Positions 7,914-16,165 of a stretch of DNA of 64,000 bases are shown in pieces; position 1 is the stretch's first letter, and each line of letters begins with the position of its first letter. Below the pieces are notes generated by a model. The model made no database searches and was not told the origin of the DNA. It saw only the letters and a list, made by a program, of their open reading frames with translations. The DNA lies in contig LQBE01000027.1 of NCBI GenBank assembly GCA_002029975.1, forward strand, positions 9,891 to 73,890. Reading direction: 5' to 3'. This DNA comes from a delta proteobacterium ML8_F1. GTDB lineage: Bacteria; Bacillota; Clostridia; Peptostreptococcales; Acidaminobacteraceae. The translations under genes and the position numbers were made by a program.

Positions 7914-9434
7914 ATGTCCGATATCGATCTCAAGAAATTTGAAACCACCATCAAGGTCAGGAACATGAGACGGGAGGATTTCGAGGCCGTCATTGCAATG
8001 GAGAAGCTGTGCTTTCCCAAAATGATTCCCTGGACCATCCCCCAGTTGAAAAGCCATCTCAGGATTTTCCCCGAAGGCCAGATTGTCGTAGAGGTCGATG
8101 GGGTCGTTGTCGGCTCCAGTTCAAGCCTTATCGTCAATTTCGACGAGTACAGCGACCAGCATACCTACGACGAAATCTCCGACAAGGGCTACATCACCAA
8201 CCACAACCCCGAAGGGGACAATCTCTACGGGCTTGAGGTCATGGTCCACCCCGACTACCGCAATATGAAAATCGGCAAACGGCTTTATGAGGCCCGCAAG
8301 GAGCTGGCCCAGCGGCTCAACTTGAAATCCATCGTGATCGGCGGCCGCATTCCGGGCTATCACCGGTATGCCGATACCATGACCCCCAGGCAGTATGCTG
8401 AAGCGGTGATGGCCAAGGATCTCTATGACCCCATTCTGACCTTCCAGCTCATGAGCGGCTTCATCCTCAAGCGCATCATCAAGAAATACCTCCCCGACGA
8501 CAAAGCCTCCCAGGAATATGCCACCCTGATGGAGTGGAACAACATTGAATACCAGGCCTCTACCAAGCGGCACTTCAAGACCGCCTTCCCCGTGAGAATC
8601 TGCGTCATCCAGTACATGATGAAGAAAATCGACTCCTTCGAGGAATTCGCCCACCAGTGCGAGTACTATGTGGATGTGGCCTCCAACTACAAATCCGATT
8701 TCGTGGTCTTCCCGGAGATTTTCACCACCCAGCTCCTCTCCTTCATGGACCAGGAAACCCCCAGCGCCTCGGTGAGGAAGCTCACCAAATACACGGAAGC
8801 CTATATCGAAATCTTCTCTGATTTCGCTGTCCGCTACAATGTAAACATCATCGGCGGCTCCCATTTCGTCGAGGAGGAGGGAAAAATCTACAACATCGCC
8901 TACCTCTTCAGACGAGACGGCAGCATCGACAAACAGTACAAGCTTCACATCACCCCCAACGAGGAACAGTGGCGGGGAATAGCCACAGGAGATGAAATCA
9001 AGGTCTTTGACACCGACTGCGGCAAAATCGCCATCCTCATCTGCTATGACCTTGAATTCCCGGAACTCGCCAGAATCGTCACCGACCAAGGAGCCAATAT
9101 TATCTTCACCCCCTTTTGCACCGACGAGCGCCAGGGCTATCTCCGGGTCCGCTACTGCGCCCAGGCCCGGGCGGTGGAGAACCAGATTTACACCGTGATT
9201 GCCGGCACCGTGGGGAATCTCACCCATGTGGAAAACATGGACATCCAGTATGCCCAGTCCGCCATCTTTACGCCTTCGGATTTCAGCTTTCCCAGGGACG
9301 GCATCATGGCGGAAACCACCCCCAACATCGAAATGGTCATCGTCGGAGACGTGGATCTCGAGCTCCTCAAACGCACCCGCCACTCCGGCACCGTGACCCT
9401 GCTAAAAACCGGCGGGACGACCTTTACGAGCTGA
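7914..9434 (+). CDS. GNAT acetyltransferase / carbon-nitrogen hydrolase fusion protein
   Basis: 506 residues from ATG at 7914 (MSDIDLKKF), preceded by TTGGAGTGAT; the frame is open further upstream into glnA, but that part is a shadow. Residues ~15-215 are a GNAT domain with the acetyl-CoA loop VMVHPDYRNMKIGKRLY. Residues ~225-500 are a nitrilase-superfamily amidohydrolase with the Glu (VVFPEIFTT), Lys (YKLHITPNE) and Cys (LICYDLEFPE) triad. This two-domain arrangement is a recognised but uncharacterised family, with homologues annotated as bifunctional GNAT/carbon-nitrogen hydrolases. Substrate unknown; the pairing suggests acylation and deamidation of the same small amide. Monocistronic, cytoplasmic. 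Confidence 0.88.
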   Translation: MSDIDLKKFETTIKVRNMRREDFEAVIAMEKLCFPKMIPWTIPQLKSHLRIFPEGQIVVEVDGVVVGSSSSLIVNFDEYSDQHTYDEISDKGYITNHNPEGDNLYGLEVMVHPDYRNMKIGKRLYEARKELAQRLNLKSIVIGGRIPGYHRYADTMTPRQYAEAVMAKDLYDPILTFQLMSGFILKRIIKKYLPDDKASQEYATLMEWNNIEYQASTKRHFKTAFPVRICVIQYMMKKIDSFEEFAHQCEYYVDVASNYKSDFVVFPEIFTTQLLSFMDQETPSASVRKLTKYTEAYIEIFSDFAVRYNVNIIGGSHFVEEEGKIYNIAYLFRRDGSIDKQYKLHITPNEEQWRGIATGDEIKVFDTDCGKIAILICYDLEFPELARIVTDQGANIIFTPFCTDERQGYLRVRYCAQARAVENQIYTVIAGTVGNLTHVENMDIQYAQSAIFTPSDFSFPRDGIMAETTPNIEMVIVGDVDLELLKRTRHSGTVTLLKTGGTTFTS

Positions 9435-9466
9435 TTCATTCCAAAAAGAAATGAGCCTTCAGATGC

Positions 9467-9502
9467 AAGAAGGTGCGGACCCCCGGGGGACCGCACCTTC
9501 TT
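9467..9502. terminator. Inverted repeat between convergent genes, probable terminator
   Basis: AAGAAGGTGCGG (9467-9478) pairs with CCGCACCTTCTT (9491-9502), and the loop itself contains a C/G palindrome. There is no long T-tract on either side, so termination efficiency is uncertain. Its position between convergent stops (9434 and 9546) fits a bidirectional terminator. Confidence 0.6.
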
Positions 9503-9545
9503 GATTCCAGAACTCAAATTGACTCACCGTCTGAGAGAAAATTTC

Positions 9546-10766
9546 TCAACCCTCCTGACGGACCTTTTCCACCAGGGCCTTCACACCGGCTTCGATGGTA
9601 GTGAAATCCTCCTCTGAAGCCCGTCCGTTGAAGACATAGCCCGGGACAAAATCCCATTTCATCCGGTAGCGGGTCATGATCTCCTCAAGCTCCCGCTCTG
9701 TTCCCGTGGCCCAGCCGTAGGAACCGAAACTGAAGGCCTTGCGTCCGCAGAGCTTCTTGCGGCCGATTTCCTCCAGAGCCATGGCCACCGGCGGAAACAT
9801 CTGGTACTCATAGGTGGGAGCCGCCACAATGACCCCGGAGGACGCCAGAACCCGGGTCAGAACCTCCCCAAAGGTGGTCTGGGGCAGCTGCAGACTGTGG
9901 CAGACCATTCCCGAAGCGTCGAGGAGCGCCTCCACCCGCCGCACCATTTCTTCAGTGCGGCCGTACATGGACCCCCAAAGAAGGGTGATTTCACCCCCGC
10001 TGGCGTTCAGGGCGTAGTCCACATAACGCTTGTAGGTCGCAATGATTTCACCGGGGTCGCTCCGCCACACCAGACCATGGCCCGGGGCAATGACGGCAGG
10101 GTTCAAATTCTCAGCCACATCAATGGCCTTTTTGACCTGACTGGCGAAGGTGGCCATGACATTGGCGAAGTACCGCAGACCCTCCTCCTCGAAAATGACC
10201 CGGTCCTCCCCGGTCATTTCATCGTCGAAATGAACCCGCTCGAGCTTGCCGAAGGCGCCAAACATGTCACAGGAAAAGAGTGTCATGGAATCCTTCTCCA
10301 GGGTCATCATGGTCTCCGGCCAGTGGACATTGGGCGCCTCATGGAATTCCAGCACCCTGCCCCCGCCCAGGTCCAGACTGTCCCCGGTCTTGACAATTCT
10401 AACCCCTTGGGTTTCACCGTAGTAGGCCTCCAGCATGGCAGCGGCCTTCTTTGTCAGAACCACTTCAAAATCCTTTCGAATCTTTTTGAAATCCCTGATC
10501 CAGCCGGAATGGTCGGGCTCCATGTGGTTGATCACCAGGTAATCAATGGTCCCGGGATCGATACTCAGTTCGTCGAGAAGCTCAAAGAGCTTTTCCGGAA
10601 CCCCGTCCCAGTCGCAAAAGCCGTCAATGATGGCCGTCTTCTCTCCCTTGACAATGTAGGAATTCACCGCCGCATCCCGGGGCATGTCCCACATGCCTTC
10701 AAAAAGCAGGCCCTCTACATTGGCCGTCAGCTTGTAGATGCCTTCACTCAACTTAATCGGTTTCAT
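9546..10766 (-). CDS. fprA: Flavodiiron protein (A-type flavoprotein, FprA/Rbo-type)
   Basis: 406 residues from ATG at 10766 after AGGAGGCG. The N-terminal metallo-beta-lactamase-like half carries the diiron ligand motif NHMEPDHSGW near residues 79-88 and further ligands near CDMFG (a D) and PGHG. The C-terminal half (~255-400) is a flavodoxin domain (LLWGSMYGRTEEM, then AAPTYEY, then FSFGSYGWA). Such proteins reduce O2 to water, and in some cases NO, using electrons from rubredoxin, and are standard in strict anaerobes. No rubredoxin domain is fused. Single gene; a 45-residue membrane ORF and a terminated leader RNA lie upstream on the same strand. Confidence 0.93.
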   Translation of the reverse strand: MKPIKLSEGIYKLTANVEGLLFEGMWDMPRDAAVNSYIVKGEKTAIIDGFCDWDGVPEKLFELLDELSIDPGTIDYLVINHMEPDHSGWIRDFKKIRKDFEVVLTKKAAAMLEAYYGETQGVRIVKTGDSLDLGGGRVLEFHEAPNVHWPETMMTLEKDSMTLFSCDMFGAFGKLERVHFDDEMTGEDRVIFEEEGLRYFANVMATFASQVKKAIDVAENLNPAVIAPGHGLVWRSDPGEIIATYKRYVDYALNASGGEITLLWGSMYGRTEEMVRRVEALLDASGMVCHSLQLPQTTFGEVLTRVLASSGVIVAAPTYEYQMFPPVAMALEEIGRKKLCGRKAFSFGSYGWATGTERELEEIMTRYRMKWDFVPGYVFNGRASEEDFTTIEAGVKALVEKVRQEG

Positions 10767-10922
10767 TTTTCTTCGCCTCCTGTGTACTCTCAGATAATGG
10801 TCTGGAAGGTTCCCAAAGTCTCAAAAAAATCCCCTGGACCCGTCCCCTCCAATTATACCAGATAAACTCCCCTTACAAAGTCAAAAACACCGCTTTAATT
10901 CTCCACTAGGACCACACAAATC

Positions 10923-11060
10923 CTAATCTTCTTCAGAAAATCCCTTTGACCGGCGGGCCTCCACAGAAACAGGGGCGGCCCCGGAAAGCGACATCGCCCA
11001 GAAAACCAGAACAAGCAGTATGGCTGTAGTAAAAAAATAGAACCTGCAATCACGGGACAC
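10923..11060 (-). CDS. Putative small single-pass membrane protein, 45 residues
   Basis: An ORF too short for usual gene finding starts at GTG 11060 with GGAGGAGG seven bases upstream, the best ribosome site in this gap, and stops at 10923. It reads MSRDCRFYFFTTAILLVLVF and then WAMSLSGAAPVSVEARRSKG plus an acidic end: a basic N-terminus, one hydrophobic helix (about residues 9-28) and a charged tail. A longer frame (10895-11137) overlaps in another phase but looks non-coding. It lies downstream of a strong promoter and a terminated leader RNA. I do not recognise a family; a conservation search would decide whether it is real. Confidence 0.4.
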   Translation of the reverse strand: MSRDCRFYFFTTAILLVLVFWAMSLSGAAPVSVEARRSKGFSEED

Positions 11061-11100
11061 AGGGCATCCTCCTCCAAAAATCTCCAGGGGCTGTCCCCTG

Positions 11101-11166
11101 AAAAAAAACCCCCGGCATGGGCCAGAGGGCTGTGCATGGCAGTCTGCCCGCCTTTGCGGCGGCCGA
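11101..11166 (-). ncRNA. Short terminated leader RNA (attenuator, riboswitch or sRNA candidate)
   Basis: From the predicted start near 11164 the minus strand carries a hairpin (CCGCC-GCAAA-GGCGG) and then CCTCTGGC-CCAT-GCCGGGGG (11109-11128), an eight-base-pair stem followed by eight T (11101-11108), a textbook terminator. A further hairpin (CAGGGG/CCCCTG, 11083-11100) and the ribosome site of the small ORF follow. A ~65-base RNA thus ends in front of the small membrane ORF and fprA. It could be an attenuator/riboswitch or a free sRNA. I could not match it to a known riboswitch class. Confidence 0.45.
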
Positions 11167-11170
11167 CTTA

Positions 11171-11199
11171 ATTATAAGGACTCCTTTCCAATTTGTAAA
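11171..11199 (-). promoter_or_regulatory. Strong sigma-A promoter upstream of leader RNA
   Basis: On the minus strand TTTACA (11194-11199) and TATAAT (11171-11176) are spaced by exactly 17 bases. It lies between the end of the amidohydrolase gene (11214) and the leader RNA. Confidence 0.75.
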
Positions 11200-11213
11200 C
11201 AAAAAATACATTG

Positions 11214-12401
11214 TCATCCCCTGGCCAGAAGGTCGAGAATGGCCCCGGCGTAGACCCTGACCCCCACCTTCAAAAGCTCCTCGTCAATGTCAAAGGCGGG
11301 ATGGTGGAGTTCATGGACAATCCCCCGGGCTTCATTCCTGGTGCCGATGTACATGTAGGTGCCCGGCACCGCCATGGCGAAGTAGCTGAAGTCCTCGGCA
11401 CTCATGGAGGGATACTTGACTGTGACCACCCTGGAAGAACCCAGGGCTTCCCTCGCCGAAGCCATCACCCTGGGGGTCAGCTCCTCATCATTGATGGTGG
11501 GAGGAAACCGCCGGTGGTAGGTGAAATCGAAGGTTGCTCCATAGCTCTCACAGATTCCCCGGATGACTGAAGTCATTTTTTCCTCAATCACACTGCGCAT
11601 CTCATTGTCGTAGGTTCTCACCGTCCCCTTGAGACGGCAGGTTTCCGGGGTGATATTGTAGGCATCCCCGGAATTGAAGGCCGTCACACTGATGACCACG
11701 GGCTCGAAGGGATTGAGCACCTTGGCCACGGCACTGGGCAGTCCTGTCACAATCTTGGCCCCCACCATGACCGGATCCACGGTGAGATAGGGCTTGCCCA
11801 CATGGCCCCCTTTGCCTTGAACCACAACATCGAAGACATCCGGCGAGGACATCACCGCACCGGTCTTGATGCCCACGGTTCCCACAGGCAGTTCCGGCCA
11901 GACGTGACCGCCAAGGACATAATCCACCCCGGGGTTTTTCAAAACCCCCTCCTTCACCATGGTATCGGCGCCCCCCTCGGATTCCTCAGCGGGCTGAAAG
12001 AGAAATTTGACCTGACCCTCAAAACTGTCCCTCAGGGCATAGAGGACCATCAAGGTACCCAGGGCCATGGTCATATGGGCATCGTGGCCACAGGCATGCA
12101 TCACCCCGGGATTCAAAGACCCATAGGGCCTGCCGCCTTCTTCTGCAATAGGCAGCGCATCCATATCGGTTCTCAGAGCCACCGTCACGCCCCCTTCACC
12201 GCCTTTGAGAGTCACCGCCAGAGCTGTCCCGGAGAGACCCTCCTGATAGTCAAGGTCGTAGTCCTTCAGAAAATCCTCAATGAATGCCTTGGTTTTGAAC
12301 TCTTCAAAACTCAGCTCGGGATGTCTGTGAAGCTCCCGTCTTATCTCAACCCAGCGGGGATAATACTCCTCGATCAGGGCATCGATTCTTGTTTTTATCA
12401 T
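11214..12401 (-). CDS. M20D-family metal-dependent amidohydrolase (amidohydrolase/N-acyl-amino-acid deacylase)
   Basis: 395 residues from the ATG at 12401 (MIKTRIDALI), chosen because AAAGGA lies eight bases upstream; another ATG nine bases earlier is too close to it. Family marks: RRELHRHPELSFEE near residue 25, HACGHDAHMTM near 100 (metal-binding Cys/His), PAEESEGGA near 135 and the C-terminal SAEDFSYF. Relatives hydrolyse N-acetyl- or N-acyl-amino acids, hippurate, or indole conjugates and act in the cytosol. It is transcribed divergently from the Dpp-type peptide transporter; a sigma-54 promoter almost identical to that of dppA precedes it, so it probably processes something that transporter brings in. 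Confidence 0.9.
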   Translation of the reverse strand: MIKTRIDALIEEYYPRWVEIRRELHRHPELSFEEFKTKAFIEDFLKDYDLDYQEGLSGTALAVTLKGGEGGVTVALRTDMDALPIAEEGGRPYGSLNPGVMHACGHDAHMTMALGTLMVLYALRDSFEGQVKFLFQPAEESEGGADTMVKEGVLKNPGVDYVLGGHVWPELPVGTVGIKTGAVMSSPDVFDVVVQGKGGHVGKPYLTVDPVMVGAKIVTGLPSAVAKVLNPFEPVVISVTAFNSGDAYNITPETCRLKGTVRTYDNEMRSVIEEKMTSVIRGICESYGATFDFTYHRRFPPTINDEELTPRVMASAREALGSSRVVTVKYPSMSAEDFSYFAMAVPGTYMYIGTRNEARGIVHELHHPAFDIDEELLKVGVRVYAGAILDLLARG

Positions 12402-12442
12402 GCATTTCATCCTTTCAAGCCCGTCCTTTATGCTCTGATGAA

Positions 12443-12460
12443 ATGCAAGAGTGATGCCAA
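12443..12460 (-). promoter_or_regulatory. Sigma-54 promoter of the M20D amidohydrolase
   Basis: Reading the minus strand, TTGGCATCACTCTTGCAT has the -24 GG and -12 GC exactly 12 bases apart. It differs by one base from the divergent promoter at 12595-12612, and transcription would start about 30 bases before the amidohydrolase start codon. Confidence 0.85.
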
Positions 12461-12494
12461 GGCAACTGGCGGGAAAAAACCCTCAGATTTCCCG

Positions 12495-12540
12495 TTTACA
12501 GGACTTACAGAACATTTTTTATTTTTGTAAGTCCTGTAAA
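12495..12540. promoter_or_regulatory. Large palindrome between divergent sigma-54 promoters: enhancer site
   Basis: TTTACAGGACTTAC (12495-12508) and GTAAGTCCTGTAAA (12527-12540) form a perfect 14-base inverted repeat with an AT-rich 18-base centre. It lies 55-100 bases upstream of both -24 elements, the normal place for enhancer-binding-protein sites. A partial half-site (AAGTCCTG) recurs near 12556. The cognate activator is not proven. Confidence 0.7.
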
Positions 12541-12594
12541 TGGGCGGATTTCCTGAAGTCCTGCGGATTATGACATTTTTTTGAACCGTTTTCC

Positions 12595-12612
12595 TTGGCA
12601 TCACTTTTGCAT
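12595..12612 (+). promoter_or_regulatory. Sigma-54 promoter of the peptide transporter operon
   Basis: TTGGCATCACTTTTGCAT carries GG (12597-12598) and GC (12609-12610) 12 bases apart, matching the -24/-12 consensus. It lies about 58 bases upstream of the dppA start codon. Confidence 0.87.
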
Positions 12613-12669
12613 AAATAAAAGATGCAAGGTGTCAAAAAGATAAACTATAGGATTGGAGAGGTGAAAAAG

Positions 12670-14280
12670 ATGAAAAGATACTTAAGTTTCCTGCTCATTA
12701 TGCTGATGGCCCTGTCCCTGGCCGCCTGCGCAAGCCAGCCGGCGGAGGAACCCGCCCCAAGTGAAGAGCCGGCCGCCGAGGAGCCGGCCGCCGAGGAACC
12801 CGAAGCTGAAGAACCCGCCACAGACAGCAAATACGGCGGTGAGATTGTCATCACCGACTTTCCCTTCACCGACGTCAAGTCCCTTGATCCCCATGTGGTG
12901 GGCGCCGCCGGCGAAATGCGCCACATTGAAAACATGTACAACGGACTGTTGAGGTACAAAGAAGGTACCTACGGCGAAGTGGAGGGCGACCTGGCCAAGA
13001 GCTATTCCGTTTCCGACGACAACCTGACCTACACCTTTGAACTCCACGAAGGGGTGACCTTCCACAACGGAGACCCCCTGACAGCCGCTGATGTGAAATA
13101 TTCCATAGAAAGAATCATCGACCAGGAGGTCAGAGCCTCCTTCTTTACCGGCCTTCAAAGTGTTGAGACCCCCGACGACACCACGGTGGTCATCACCTTT
13201 GAAAAACCCGTAGCCCCCTTCACCACCTTCCTGGCAAATCCCATGACCGCCATTGTCAACAAGAACGTGGTGGAAGCCAATGACGGGTCCCTGGCCACCG
13301 TGGATGCCGGAAGCGGTCCCTTTATGCTGGAATCCTGGCAGAAGGACCAGCAAATGACCCTGGTGAAATATGACGACTACTTTGAAGAAGGACTTCCCTA
13401 TCTCGACAAGGTGGTCCTCAAACCCATCCCCGATGAATCCGCCAGAAACACGGCGATCCGCACCGGCGAAGTGGACATGATCCTCCAAGTGGATGCCAAG
13501 GATGTCATGACCCTGGGAAGCGAAAGCGACATTGTCGTTGATTCCGTACCCGGCAGCTACTGGGAGTACATCGGCATGAACATGCGCGAAGGCCCCCTGG
13601 CGGTCAAGGAAGTCCGACAGGCCATTGCCCACGGCATTGACAAAGAAGCCATGAACCAGGCAATCAAATTCGGTGAAGCCACGGTGCTCACCGGCGCCAT
13701 GATTCCTCCGGGACACTGGGCCTACGCAGATCTGGACATGTATCCCGCCCAGAACCTCCAAAAGGCTGAAGAACTGCTGGCAGCAGGAGGCTATCCCGAT
13801 GGCTTCGACGTTGAAATGATTGTCCTGTCCAACAGCGATATCGCCATCGCCGCAGCCCAGATGACCAAGCAACAGCTGGCCCCCCTGGGCATCAATGTCA
13901 CCGTCAGCGCCCTTGAGTCAGGGGTGTACTTTGAAAAACTCGGCTCCGGCGACTTCGAGCTCACTGAAATCGGCTGGGTCGGATTCATTGATCCCGATGA
14001 ATTCCTCTACAATATCTTCTACACCGACGGCATGTGGAATCAGCAGGGATACTCCAATCCTGAATTTGACGCCCTCCTCGACCAAGGACGAACCACCATC
14101 GACCAGGACGAGCGAAAAGCCATCTACACCGAAGCCCAGGAAATTCTTGCTGACGACGCCCCCATGGCCTTCCTCTATGTGAACAACCAGATTTCAGCCT
14201 ACAGGGACCACGTCAAGGGCTTTGATGTCAACGCCACTGTCACCCTCAAATCCCTTAAAAACACCTGGATTGAAAAGTAA
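12670..14280 (+). CDS. dppA: Peptide ABC transporter substrate-binding lipoprotein (SBP family 5)
   Basis: 536 residues from ATG at 12670 (MKRYLSFLLIM), with GGAGAGGTG upstream. A lipoprotein signal peptide ends at the lipobox SLAAC (Cys ~19). It is followed by a long Pro/Glu/Ala linker with EEPA repeats (about residues 24-50) tethering the domain to the membrane. The mature domain has family-5 marks: a D-V-K-x-L-D-P-H segment, YTFELHEGVTFHNGDPLTA, and FEKPVAPF. The domain binds di- or oligopeptides outside the membrane and delivers them to DppBC. First gene of a five-gene operon; a hairpin after it probably reduces downstream transcription, giving excess binding protein. Confidence 0.9.
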   Translation: MKRYLSFLLIMLMALSLAACASQPAEEPAPSEEPAAEEPAAEEPEAEEPATDSKYGGEIVITDFPFTDVKSLDPHVVGAAGEMRHIENMYNGLLRYKEGTYGEVEGDLAKSYSVSDDNLTYTFELHEGVTFHNGDPLTAADVKYSIERIIDQEVRASFFTGLQSVETPDDTTVVITFEKPVAPFTTFLANPMTAIVNKNVVEANDGSLATVDAGSGPFMLESWQKDQQMTLVKYDDYFEEGLPYLDKVVLKPIPDESARNTAIRTGEVDMILQVDAKDVMTLGSESDIVVDSVPGSYWEYIGMNMREGPLAVKEVRQAIAHGIDKEAMNQAIKFGEATVLTGAMIPPGHWAYADLDMYPAQNLQKAEELLAAGGYPDGFDVEMIVLSNSDIAIAAAQMTKQQLAPLGINVTVSALESGVYFEKLGSGDFELTEIGWVGFIDPDEFLYNIFYTDGMWNQQGYSNPEFDALLDQGRTTIDQDERKAIYTEAQEILADDAPMAFLYVNNQISAYRDHVKGFDVNATVTLKSLKNTWIEK

Positions 14281-14293
14281 GTGCCATTCAAGG

Positions 14294-14326
14294 AAAAGCT
14301 GGCTTCCTTAAGCCGGCTTTTCTTTT
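14294..14326 (+). terminator. Intra-operon hairpin/partial terminator after dppA
   Basis: AAAAGCTGGCTT (14294-14305) pairs with AAGCCGGCTTTT (14310-14321) over a short CCTT loop, followed by CTTTT. It lies between dppA and dppB, so it likely attenuates transcription and stabilises the dppA message. Confidence 0.75.
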
Positions 14327-14353
14327 AATCATCTCAAGGAGGTGCTCTAAAAG

Positions 14354-15295
14354 GTGCTAAAGTATATCATCAAAAGGATTCTCGTGGCCCTGCCTGTGAT
14401 TTTCGGAATATCCGTCATTGCCTTTTTTCTGATACGGCTGGTGCCGGGGGATACCATCACTGCCCTGCTAGGAGCCAACTACAACGAGCAGCAGGCCCTC
14501 ATCCTCAGAGCCAAGTACGGACTGGACCAGCCCCTGCCTGTCCAGTATCTGATCTGGCTCAAAAATGTTCTGAGCGGAGATTTCGGGGTCTCTTTTTTCA
14601 CCAACGAACCCGTGGTGAAAATCATCATGGAACGCCTTCCTGTCACCCTGGAACTGATGCTCATCAGTCTTCTTTATTCTATTTTTATTGCCATTCCCCT
14701 GGGTACCATCGCCGCATTAAAAAGAAATTCCGCCACAGATTACGGCGCCAGCGTTTTTGGTCTTTTGGGGGTTTCCATCCCCAACTTCTGGCTGGGCATC
14801 CTCCTCATCGCCTATTTTTCCCTCCATCTGAGATGGCTTCCCTCGGGGGGCTTTGTCAGTTTCTGGGTGGATCCCGCCGAAAACATTCGTCACATGATTA
14901 TGCCATCCATCGCCCTGGGTACCGCCGTGGGGGCGGTCATCATGCGGATGACCCGTTCCTCCATGCTGGAGGTCCTCGGACAGGACTACATCAAAATGGC
15001 GGACGCCAAGGGCGTTACCAATAAACGGCTTATTTTCAACCATGCCCTGAAGAACAGCTTTGTTCCCATCGTCACGGTCCTGGGCATCCAGATGGGCTAT
15101 CTCCTGGGAGGGAGTGTGGTCATCGAAAAAATCTTCGCCCTTCCCGGCATCGGACAGCTGTCCCTGCAGGCCATCACCAACCGGGACTACGCCCTGCTAC
15201 AGGGCTGCATCCTGCTCATTGCCACGGGGTTTGTCGTCATCAACCTCATTGTGGACATCATCTATGGTTTTTTGGATCCAAAAATACGCTATTAA
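14354..15295 (+). CDS. dppB: Peptide ABC transporter permease DppB-type
   Basis: 313 residues from GTG at 14354, with AAGGAGGTG about a dozen bases upstream. The typical BPD-transporter-1 layout is seen: an N-terminal helix with RILVALPVIFGISVIAFFLI and VPGD, then five more hydrophobic segments. The EAA cytoplasmic loop lies around residues 205-225, with MLEVLGQDYIKMADAKG, which contacts the ATPases, and the C-terminus reads DIIYGFLDPKIRY, typical of DppB. It forms the channel heterodimer with DppC in the cytoplasmic membrane. Confidence 0.93.
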   Translation: MLKYIIKRILVALPVIFGISVIAFFLIRLVPGDTITALLGANYNEQQALILRAKYGLDQPLPVQYLIWLKNVLSGDFGVSFFTNEPVVKIIMERLPVTLELMLISLLYSIFIAIPLGTIAALKRNSATDYGASVFGLLGVSIPNFWLGILLIAYFSLHLRWLPSGGFVSFWVDPAENIRHMIMPSIALGTAVGAVIMRMTRSSMLEVLGQDYIKMADAKGVTNKRLIFNHALKNSFVPIVTVLGIQMGYLLGGSVVIEKIFALPGIGQLSLQAITNRDYALLQGCILLIATGFVVINLIVDIIYGFLDPKIRY

Positions 15296-15310
15296 AAGGA
15301 GGTCATCCAT

Positions 15311-16150
15311 TTGGGAGAAACATGGTACCGCTTTAGAAAGAACAGACTCGCCTTTACCGGATTCGCCATTTTGATGGTCTTCGTGGTACTGGCGGTTTTC
15401 GCACCCTTTATCGCACCCTACGATCCCTTCACCATGAACGTGGAAGACCGGCTTCAAACCCCCAGCGCAGACTACCTCTTCGGAACCGACCAGTTCGGTC
15501 GGGATATCCTCAGCCGCATCATCCACGGTGCGCGGATTTCCTTTCAGGTAGGCATTATTTCCGTAGGCATTTCCCTGTTCGCCGGCCTTGCCCTGGGCAT
15601 TGTGGCCGGTTACTACGGCAAATGGGTGGACATGGTGATTTCCCGTTTCATTGACATCATGTTCTCGTTTCCGGATATTTTCCTGGCCCTGGTCATTATG
15701 GCCATCCTGGGCACCAGTCTCACCAACGTCATGATTGCCATCGGCATTGTCTACACTCCCATCTTTGCCAGAATCGCCCGAGGGGCCACCCTCACCGTCA
15801 AGGACAACGCCTATATCGAAGCCGCCCGGTCCATCGGAGTTGGTGACCTGATGACAATCCTGCGTCACATACTCCCCAATATCATGGCCCCTCTGATTGT
15901 CCAGACCACCCTTTCCTTCGGCTTTGCCATCAGGTCCGAGGCCGCCCTCAGCTTCCTCGGTCTCGGCGTGCAGCCCGACGTCCCTTCCTGGGGCATCATG
16001 CTCAATGAAGGCAAGGAATGGCTGGAACTCGGATGGTGGATTGCCTTTTTCCCCGGCCTGGCCGCTACCCTGGCAATCCTCAGCTTCAATGTTCTCGGAG
16101 ATGGCCTCAGGGATGCCCTGGACCCCAAACTTAGAAATGAATCAGAATAA
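15311..16150 (+). CDS. dppC: Peptide ABC transporter permease DppC-type
   Basis: 279 residues from TTG at 15311, preceded by AAAGGAGGTCATCCAT. It has the OppC N-terminal helix (RFRKNRLAFTGFAIL), the periplasmic-side segment GTDQFGRDILSRIIHGARIS and the EAA loop with NAYIEAARSIGVGD. The C-terminal GLGVQPDVPSWGIMLNEG and LGDGLRDALDPKLRN are diagnostic of DppC. It is the partner permease of the preceding gene, 15 bases downstream. Confidence 0.93.
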   Translation: MGETWYRFRKNRLAFTGFAILMVFVVLAVFAPFIAPYDPFTMNVEDRLQTPSADYLFGTDQFGRDILSRIIHGARISFQVGIISVGISLFAGLALGIVAGYYGKWVDMVISRFIDIMFSFPDIFLALVIMAILGTSLTNVMIAIGIVYTPIFARIARGATLTVKDNAYIEAARSIGVGDLMTILRHILPNIMAPLIVQTTLSFGFAIRSEAALSFLGLGVQPDVPSWGIMLNEGKEWLELGWWIAFFPGLAATLAILSFNVLGDGLRDALDPKLRNESE

Positions 16151-16165
16151 AGGAGGCGATTCCCA

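Noticed and set aside
10895-11137. 80-residue minus-strand ORF upstream of fprA
   Set aside because: It starts inside the predicted leader RNA terminator with no ribosome site and has low-complexity, arginine/proline-rich composition. The overlapping GTG-started 45-residue ORF in another phase has a better site and a plausible membrane helix.
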